Assembly (NCBI GenBank): GCA_964655005.1
Contig: CAZZKE010000057.1
Coordinates: 1-20,149, forward strand
Length of the DNA: 20,149 bases
DNA from: CAZZKE01 sp964655005
Lineage (GTDB): Bacteria; Pseudomonadota; Alphaproteobacteria; Rhodospirillales; JABHCV01
Reading direction: 5' to 3'
Shown here: positions 15,651 to 20,149 of the stretch, one piece after another
Layout: every line of letters begins with the position of its first letter
Numbering within the stretch: the first letter of the stretch is position 1
The notes under the pieces: generated by a model
Told to the model about the DNA's origin: nothing
Database searches by the model: none
What the model saw: the letters and a program-made list of their open reading frames with translations, nothing else
Made by a program: the position numbers and the translations under genes

Positions 15651-15669
15651 GTTTCCCGATTCAGGAAAC
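15651..15669. promoter_or_regulatory. Inverted repeat in the ligase/PadR divergent region
   Basis: GTTTCC (15651-15656) pairs exactly with GGAAAC (15664-15669) across 7 bases, giving a 19-base operator-sized dyad. It lies 67 bases upstream of the ligase ATG and 41 bases upstream of the PadR ATG. It differs in sequence from the palindrome at 15690-15711, so it may be the site of a second regulator. The DeoR-region dyads also carry TTCC/GGAA, which makes shared control possible but weakly supported. Confidence 0.35.
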
Positions 15670-15689
15670 CACTTTACAATTTATACAAT

Positions 15690-15711
15690 ATTATTCTAGT
15701 ACTAGAATAAT
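15690..15711. promoter_or_regulatory. Perfect 22-base palindrome over the PadR start codon, with adjacent AT-rich promoter
   Basis: The arm ATTATTCTAGT (15690-15700) is followed directly by its exact reverse complement (15701-15711). The last two bases are the AT of the PadR ATG. Just upstream, TACAAT (15684-15689) is a good -10 candidate, which would place transcription start close to the ATG. No Shine-Dalgarno is visible, so the mRNA may be nearly leaderless. A PadR dimer bound here would block its own promoter and could cover the divergent ligase promoter. The palindrome is seen; binding is inferred. Confidence 0.65.
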
Positions 15712-16246
15712 GGCAAATGAACTGACGAATGCCGAATATGCGGTCCTTGGTCTTCTGGTCGAGCGGCCATGCCATGGTTACGATTTGGAGCGGCTGATCG
15801 AACAGCGCGGTATGCGCGAATGGACCGAACTGGCCTTTTCGTCGATCTATTTCATTTTGAAGAAATTACAGGGGAGGGGATTTATCGAGCCCCGGTCTCC
15901 GTCGGGGGCAACGAAAAAGACGAGAAAAATCTACGCTCCGACTCTCGTTGGGCGCCGTATGCACCGGCATATGACGTTGCATGTTTTACGGGAACCGCAC
16001 GCGCTCTATCCTTCCGTTTTGCTTGGCTTGGCGAACTGGCCGTCGGTCGAACCGAAGCTGGCGATCGAAGCTTTAAGGCAGCGCAGGATAAGGCTTGAAG
16101 CGAGTCTTGACCATGTGACGGGCAAGGCTCATTCGCAACCGGCATTTCTCGATGTTCTGTTTGACTATAGCATTTGCCGGATAAAAAGCGAACTGGAGTG
16201 GATTGGGAGCGCGCTTATTAAACTTGGAGAAAATCATGAAAATTGA
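15710..16246 (+). CDS. PadR-family transcriptional regulator
   Basis: A 178-residue regulator. The N-terminal winged helix (about 5-85) has the PadR pattern LTNAEYAVLGLLVERPCHGYDLE, then FSSIYFILKKLQGRGFIE, then TRKIYAPT on the wing. The C-terminal part (about 95-175) is the helical dimerisation region of the two-domain PadR type. It is divergent from the ligase operon and its own start lies in a perfect palindrome, so autoregulation and control of that operon are likely. It overlaps the GyrI-like gene by 11 bases, which suggests the two work together. Base composition is lower in GC than in the operons around it. The start ATG at 15710 is preferred because it begins at the conserved domain edge. 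Confidence 0.9.
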   Translation: MANELTNAEYAVLGLLVERPCHGYDLERLIEQRGMREWTELAFSSIYFILKKLQGRGFIEPRSPSGATKKTRKIYAPTLVGRRMHRHMTLHVLREPHALYPSVLLGLANWPSVEPKLAIEALRQRRIRLEASLDHVTGKAHSQPAFLDVLFDYSICRIKSELEWIGSALIKLGENHEN

Positions 16247-16841
16247 CTTGAAAAAAACACTCAAGGATCTCTATAGCTCGTCTGCAAAATTTCCCGTGTT
16301 CGTCGATGTTCCCGAAATGAATTATTTAATGGTCGACGGAACGGGCGATCCAAACAATTCCGAAAGCTACACACACGCGGTAGAGGCGCTGTACTCGATG
16401 TCTTATTCCGCCAAATTCAGAATCAAGAAGAGCGCGCTGGCGGTTGATTTTGGTGTGATGCCGCTCGAAGGCCTCTGGTGGACGGAAGACCCGGCTGATT
16501 TCAGCATGACAAACAGAAAACCCTGGAAATGGACGGCCATGATCATGCAACCCGAATGGGTGACGCGGGAAGTCATCGACAGCGACCGGGAAAAAGTCGA
16601 AAAAAAATTGCAACGTTCCCTCGCCGATATCCGCTTTGAGACCTTCGATGAAGGGCGGGCCGCCCAAATCATGCATATTGGACCATACAGCGACGAGCCA
16701 CCGACGATTGCGGCCCTGCACCGGTTTATCAATGATCATTCCCTGACTCTCGGGGGCAAGCATCACGAGGTCTATCTATCTGATCCGCGACGCGGCAAGC
16801 CCGAACGTTTGAAGACAATCCTTCGCCAACCCGTGTGCTGA
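16236..16841 (+). CDS. GyrI-like small-molecule-binding domain protein
   Basis: A 201-residue cytosolic protein that matches the stand-alone GyrI-like (COG4832 type) pattern: N-terminal MKIDLKKTLKDLY, then PEMNYLMVDGTGDPN, a YSMSYSAKF segment, the paired aromatics LEGLWW, KWTAMIMQPEWV and a C-terminal HIGPYSDEPPT, then HHEVYLSDPRR. GyrI-like folds bind small ligands in regulators such as BmrR and Rob, and some stand-alone members hydrolyse electrophiles. GGAG at 16226-16229 decides for the ATG at 16236 over an upstream reading at 16203. It is translationally coupled to PadR and may sense the ligand for it or protect against a reactive intermediate such as an aldehyde; both are inference. Its base composition is more AT-rich than its operon neighbours. 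Confidence 0.8.
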   Translation: MKIDLKKTLKDLYSSSAKFPVFVDVPEMNYLMVDGTGDPNNSESYTHAVEALYSMSYSAKFRIKKSALAVDFGVMPLEGLWWTEDPADFSMTNRKPWKWTAMIMQPEWVTREVIDSDREKVEKKLQRSLADIRFETFDEGRAAQIMHIGPYSDEPPTIAALHRFINDHSLTLGGKHHEVYLSDPRRGKPERLKTILRQPVC

Positions 16842-16858
16842 CGGCAAGGCCGACCGGT

Positions 16859-16880
16859 ATGCCGGATAGTGTGGCATTTT
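16859..16880 (+). terminator. Weak hairpin after the GyrI-like gene
   Basis: ATGCC (16859-16863) pairs with GGCAT (16873-16877) across a 9-base loop and is followed by TTT. The stem is short and the T tract is brief, so termination would be partial at best. It lies in the 91-base gap before the EamA gene and is the only candidate boundary between the two plus-strand units. Confidence 0.25.
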
Positions 16881-16932
16881 GTGGCTTTATGTTGTAGATT
16901 TTGCCGCTCGGATTTAGCGAAGGATAACTTTT

Positions 16933-17796
16933 ATGGACCAGACGGTGGCCGGGTTGGTTCTGTTTTCGGCGCTGCTGCATCCTTTGTGGAACGCCCTGAT
17001 CAAGCGACAGGACCGGGCCGACGGCGCCTTCATCGGCTTCGTCACCATGTTGATGACGCTGTCGTTCATTCACGCAACTGTTCTGGGGTACGACTTGTCG
17101 GCGGCGGCCCGGATCTGGCCGTTGATCGCCATATCGGTGGCGGGGCAACTGCTTTATGGCTGCTCGCTGATTATCACCCTCAGGCATGGCGACCTGTCCA
17201 GCTATTATCCGATCGTTCGCTCCTCGCCGTTGTTTATCGTCGTTGTCGGCGTGTTGTTTCTCGGCCAGAGCTATTCCTGGCCGGTGCTGGTGGGTATCGC
17301 CTGTGTTTTGACAGGCGCTTTCGCACTGCAATACCGGCGCGGCTGGCGGCTGCTGGATGATCCCAAAACCCTGATGTTCGCGTTGTTGGCGATGATGGGA
17401 ACCGGTATCTATTCACTGGTCGATTCCCGCGCCGTGCAGGTGGTCGAGCCGCCGGTTCTGTTTTTCTGGGTCGAAGTTTTCAACCTGCCCTGTTACCTGA
17501 TTCTGTTCCGTTTTTTCGGTATGCCGCAAACCCGTTACGCCGACCTGTTCCGATGGACAAGGAAGCCGGTTCTGTTCCTTGGAATGGGCGGCATGGGCTA
17601 CCTGTCCTATTTCCTTATTCTGACGGCCTATGGCATGGGCGGTGAAGTCGCCGGGGTGACGGCGGTGCGGCAGGCATCGATCCCGATCAGTGTCATTTTG
17701 GGCGGACTGATGTTCCGGGAAGGCGGCATGGTCCGGCGCTTCGCCGCGTCCTGCCTGCTGGCATTTGGTATCGTCGTTATCGCCGTCATGGGGTAG
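16933..17796 (+). CDS. EamA/DMT-superfamily transporter
   Basis: A 287-residue inner-membrane protein with about ten hydrophobic spans in two repeated halves, as in EamA drug/metabolite transporters. The start MDQTVAGLVLFSALLHPLWN and the end of each half (SSPLFIVVVGVLFLGQ near 97-112; ASIPISVILGGLMFRE near 251-266) carry the family's PL-x6-GxLxLxE-like pattern. Such proteins mostly export amino acids or other metabolites. AAGGA shortly before the ATG serves as ribosome binding site. It is first of three tightly packed genes and is followed after 9 bases by the PLP enzyme, so it may move that enzyme's substrate or product. The ligand cannot be read. Confidence 0.85.
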   Translation: MDQTVAGLVLFSALLHPLWNALIKRQDRADGAFIGFVTMLMTLSFIHATVLGYDLSAAARIWPLIAISVAGQLLYGCSLIITLRHGDLSSYYPIVRSSPLFIVVVGVLFLGQSYSWPVLVGIACVLTGAFALQYRRGWRLLDDPKTLMFALLAMMGTGIYSLVDSRAVQVVEPPVLFFWVEVFNLPCYLILFRFFGMPQTRYADLFRWTRKPVLFLGMGGMGYLSYFLILTAYGMGGEVAGVTAVRQASIPISVILGGLMFREGGMVRRFAASCLLAFGIVVIAVMG

Positions 17797-17805
17797 AGTT
17801 TCCAG

Positions 17806-19167
17806 ATGGGCAAAAGCGATAATCATCCGAGCGAAGGCGACAGTAATCAGAGCCCCGGTCGCCGCCGGTGGAACGCCCGCCATCTAAAGGGGGACGGGCG
17901 GGAACTGGTGGAAAAAGACGCCGGGCTGTTCCTGCATCAGGCGCTGTCGAGCCCATGCGTGGGCGCCGTCAGGCGGGCCGAGGGAATCTGGATAGAGGAT
18001 ATGGCCGGTAAGCGGTACATGGATTTTCATGGCAACAACGTCCATCATATCGGTTACGGCCACCCACGGTTGATCGAGGCGGTAAGCGCGCAGATGCGCG
18101 AATTGCCGTTCGCGCCGCGGCGTTTTACCAATAAACCGGCGGTGGCGCTTGCGGAAAAACTGGTCGATATGGCGCCCGCCGGGCTCGACCGGGTGCTGTT
18201 TGCCACCGGCGGTTCGGACGCCAACGAAATGGCCCTGAAACTGGCCCGCGCCGCGACCGGGCGGTTCAAGACCCTGTCGTTCTGGGATTCCTTCCATGGC
18301 GCCGGGTTCGGGGCCATCGGCGTCGGCGGCGAGGCCCTGTTCCGGTCCGGACCAATCGGTCCACTGATGCCGGGCGACGCCCATGTGCCGCCGTTTTCCT
18401 GCTATCGCTGCCCCTATGGGTTCAGCGATCGGAATGACTGCAACATGGCCTGTGCCGAGATGGTCCGTTATGTGCTGCAAAAGGAAGGCGACATCGCCGC
18501 CGTTATCGCCGAACCGGTGCGTTCCGTACCTTATCTGCCGCCACCCGGATTCTGGCCGGCGGTGCGCCGGGCTTGCGACGATCATGGGGCATTGCTGATT
18601 TTCGACGACATCCCCAACGGCCTTGGCAAGACCGGCGAAATGTTTTCCTGCCAACATTTCGATGTGGTCCCCGACATCATTACCCTTGGCAAGGCGCTGG
18701 GCGGTGGCATGTTGCCTATTGCGGCGATGATCGCCGGGTCCGGTCTGGATGTGTTGGGGGATCGGGCGCTGGGCCACTACACCCACGAAAAAAACCCGGT
18801 CACCGCCAGGGCGGCGCTGAGCACAATCGAAATTATCGAAAGCGAGGGACTGGTCGAAAACGCCGCCCGGGTCGGCAAACACGCACTGGACCGTCTGCGG
18901 GAGATGCAAACCAGGCATCCGCTGATCGGCGACGTGCGTGGGTTGGGGCTGGTGCTGGGGATCGAACTGGTTGAGGACCGGAGCGCCAAAACCCCGGCCG
19001 ATTCCGCCGCCGACCGCATATTGTACAAGGCGCTGGAACGTGGCCTTAGCTTCAAAACAACCATGGGCTGCGTATTGACGCTGACCCCGCCGTTGATCGT
19101 AACCATCGCCGAAATGGACCGGGCGCTGGATATTATCGAGGCCTGCATAGCAGATGAAGAGCCATGA
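17806..19167 (+). CDS. Class III PLP-dependent aminotransferase-fold enzyme (transaminase or lyase)
   Basis: A 453-residue fold-type I PLP enzyme. ATGGSDANEM (133-142) holds the PLP phosphate loop, WDSFHGA (160-166) the ring-stacking segment, LIFDDIPNGLGKTG (264-277) the pyridine-binding D267, and TLGKALGGG (293-301) the Schiff-base K296. In true transaminases the D267 segment usually reads FDEVQ; here FDDIPNG is odd and recalls ammonia- or phospho-lyase members, for example the (R)-1-hydroxy-2-aminoethylphosphonate lyase PbfA or ethanolamine-phosphate phospho-lyase. That resemblance is from memory and moderate. Four Cys at 199, 202, 212 and 216 form a CxxC-x9-CxxxC cluster. About 35 polar residues precede the fold. 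It overlaps the AEC gene by 4 bases. A phosphorylated amino alcohol substrate would link it to the kinases (inference). Confidence 0.85.
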   Translation: MGKSDNHPSEGDSNQSPGRRRWNARHLKGDGRELVEKDAGLFLHQALSSPCVGAVRRAEGIWIEDMAGKRYMDFHGNNVHHIGYGHPRLIEAVSAQMRELPFAPRRFTNKPAVALAEKLVDMAPAGLDRVLFATGGSDANEMALKLARAATGRFKTLSFWDSFHGAGFGAIGVGGEALFRSGPIGPLMPGDAHVPPFSCYRCPYGFSDRNDCNMACAEMVRYVLQKEGDIAAVIAEPVRSVPYLPPPGFWPAVRRACDDHGALLIFDDIPNGLGKTGEMFSCQHFDVVPDIITLGKALGGGMLPIAAMIAGSGLDVLGDRALGHYTHEKNPVTARAALSTIEIIESEGLVENAARVGKHALDRLREMQTRHPLIGDVRGLGLVLGIELVEDRSAKTPADSAADRILYKALERGLSFKTTMGCVLTLTPPLIVTIAEMDRALDIIEACIADEEP

Positions 19168-20108
19168 ACGCCGTTACGGAAAGTTTACTGCCGGTTTTTG
19201 CGCTGATTGGACTGGGCCTGCTGTTACGCAAGCGCGATATCGTGCCACAGGATAAATGGGCCGGTATCGAACAGGTGTGCTACTGGCTGTTTTTCCCGGC
19301 GTTGCTGGCCACGACCCTGATCGGGGCCGACTTGAAAAGCGTCCCGCTGGTCGGCGTGGCGACGGTAATGTTGCTGGCGGTAATAACCATGCTGGCGGTG
19401 ATGCTCGCCCTCAGGCCGCTGTTTTCCCGTTATTGGCGGATGTCGGGGCCGGTCTATACCTCGGTCTTTCAGGCCAGTACCCGGTGGAACGGCTTTATTG
19501 CGCTGGCGATTATCCTGAAATTGTTCGGCGACCCCGGCGTCGCCATCGTCGCCGTCGCCCTGGCGACGATGGTGCCGGTCATCAATTTCGAAAATGTCCT
19601 GGTGCTGGCCGCCTTTGCATCGTCGGATCGCCCGCCGCTGAAACGGGTGGTCAGGATGGTGTTGCTGAACCCGCTGATCTGGGGCTGCCTGATCGGCCTG
19701 ACCATAAACCTGCTGGAAATTCCGGTCTGGGGCCCGGTTCTTACTCTGCTTGACCTGCTCGGGCGGGCCGCACTGGGGGCCGGGCTGCTGTGCGTGGGGG
19801 CGGGTTTAAGGGTTCGCCATGCCCTGAAACCCTCGGCGGAAGTGTGGGTCGGGGTAATGATGAAACTTGTCGCCATGCCGCTGTTCGTCGCCGCCTGGTC
19901 AATGGCGCTGGGGATTGCCGGCATGGCGTTGCAGGCGATGATAGTCTGCGCCGCCGTGCCGACGGCGATGAATGGTTTCCTGCTGGCCCGCCAGATGGGC
20001 GGCGATGCGGAACTTTTTGCGGCCACCGTCACCGTGCAGACGGCGTTGTCGTTCCTGAGCATTCCGCTGCTGCTGTATCTGCTTGAGCAGTTCGCCCTAG
20101 GTGTTTAG
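19164..20108 (+). CDS. AEC-family transporter (auxin efflux carrier-like)
   Basis: A 314-residue inner-membrane carrier with about ten hydrophobic spans in two halves. The opening VTESLLPVFALIGLGLLLRKR and the closing AAVPTAMNGFLLARQMGGDAEL, then TVQTALSFLSIPLLLYL are typical of bacterial AEC proteins, where this last region forms the substrate crossover. Members move organic acids or amino acids such as malate or malonate. The ATG lies in the ATGA overlap with the PLP enzyme, so the two are made together. With the EamA protein it makes a second transporter around one enzyme, which suggests exchange or export of the enzyme's substrate and product. The ligand is not readable. Confidence 0.88.
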   Translation: MNAVTESLLPVFALIGLGLLLRKRDIVPQDKWAGIEQVCYWLFFPALLATTLIGADLKSVPLVGVATVMLLAVITMLAVMLALRPLFSRYWRMSGPVYTSVFQASTRWNGFIALAIILKLFGDPGVAIVAVALATMVPVINFENVLVLAAFASSDRPPLKRVVRMVLLNPLIWGCLIGLTINLLEIPVWGPVLTLLDLLGRAALGAGLLCVGAGLRVRHALKPSAEVWVGVMMKLVAMPLFVAAWSMALGIAGMALQAMIVCAAVPTAMNGFLLARQMGGDAELFAATVTVQTALSFLSIPLLLYLLEQFALGV

Positions 20109-20118
20109 TCCCGGAGTG

Positions 20119-20146
20119 TGATGGGATCGATTATACTGATCCATCA
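20119..20146. repeat. Imperfect inverted repeat after the AEC gene
   Basis: TGATGGGATC (20119-20128) and GATCCATCA (20138-20146) form a stem with one bulged G and a 9-base loop. It may be a terminator stem or an operator for whatever lies beyond the window. No T tract is visible before the window ends, so the role is unresolved. Confidence 0.3.
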
Positions 20147-20149
20147 TCA

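Noticed and set aside
16203..16235. Upstream start for the GyrI-like protein
   Set aside because: GGAG at 16226-16229 is correctly spaced for the ATG at 16236, where the conserved MKIDLKK begins.
17884..18918. 344-codon open frame on the minus strand
   Set aside because: It mirrors the PLP enzyme gene and has no domain or ribosome binding site.

Overview
The window looks like chromosome of a GC-rich alphaproteobacterium, probably a free-living member of the Rhodospirillales or a relative. This is inferred from codon use, gene density, the style of the betaine-type ABC transporter with a double permease, and the dimethylglycine/sarcosine dehydrogenase-like flavoprotein; no marker gene fixes the taxon. 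No rRNA, tRNA, CRISPR array or intact mobile element is visible.

Layout. (1) 1-467: AT-richer scar holding a decayed IS3-family orfA and perhaps the tail of another gene. (2) 468-2086, plus strand: HAD hydrolase and class I glutamine amidotransferase, overlapping by 4 bases. (3) 2076-2837, minus strand: DeoR-family repressor, divergent from (4) 3009-11274, plus strand: six-gene operon with a periplasmic betaine-type binding protein, ATPase, fused double permease, a choline-kinase-like phosphotransferase, an 804-residue FAD/GcvT dehydrogenase and a second choline-kinase-like phosphotransferase. (5) 15584-11288, minus strand: four-gene operon read as glutamine synthetase-like ligase, aldehyde dehydrogenase, iron-type alcohol dehydrogenase and a small DUF3253 protein. 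(6) 15710-16841, plus strand: PadR regulator and GyrI-like protein, overlapping, divergent from operon 5 across a 125-base region with two inverted repeats. (7) 16933-20108, plus strand: EamA exporter, class III PLP enzyme and AEC transporter.

How the genes may work together (inference). Operon 5 has the enzyme types of a gamma-glutamylation route for amino alcohols: the ligase caps the amine with glutamate, the alcohol and aldehyde dehydrogenases oxidise the alcohol to an acid, and a class I amidotransferase-fold hydrolase (a candidate lies at 1229-2086) would release the amino acid. Operon 4 supplies uptake of a quaternary or methylated amine, two kinases of the choline/ethanolamine class, and a demethylating flavoprotein that would pass one-carbon units to tetrahydrofolate. 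The window therefore reads as a catabolic island for choline-related or N-methylated amino alcohols. Individual family calls are mostly firm; the substrates are not determined by the sequence. The most unusual points are the pair of different kinases flanking the dehydrogenase, the co-occurrence of kinase and gamma-glutamyl routes, the mutually exclusive hairpins between the first two transporter genes, and the PadR start codon lying inside a perfect palindrome.
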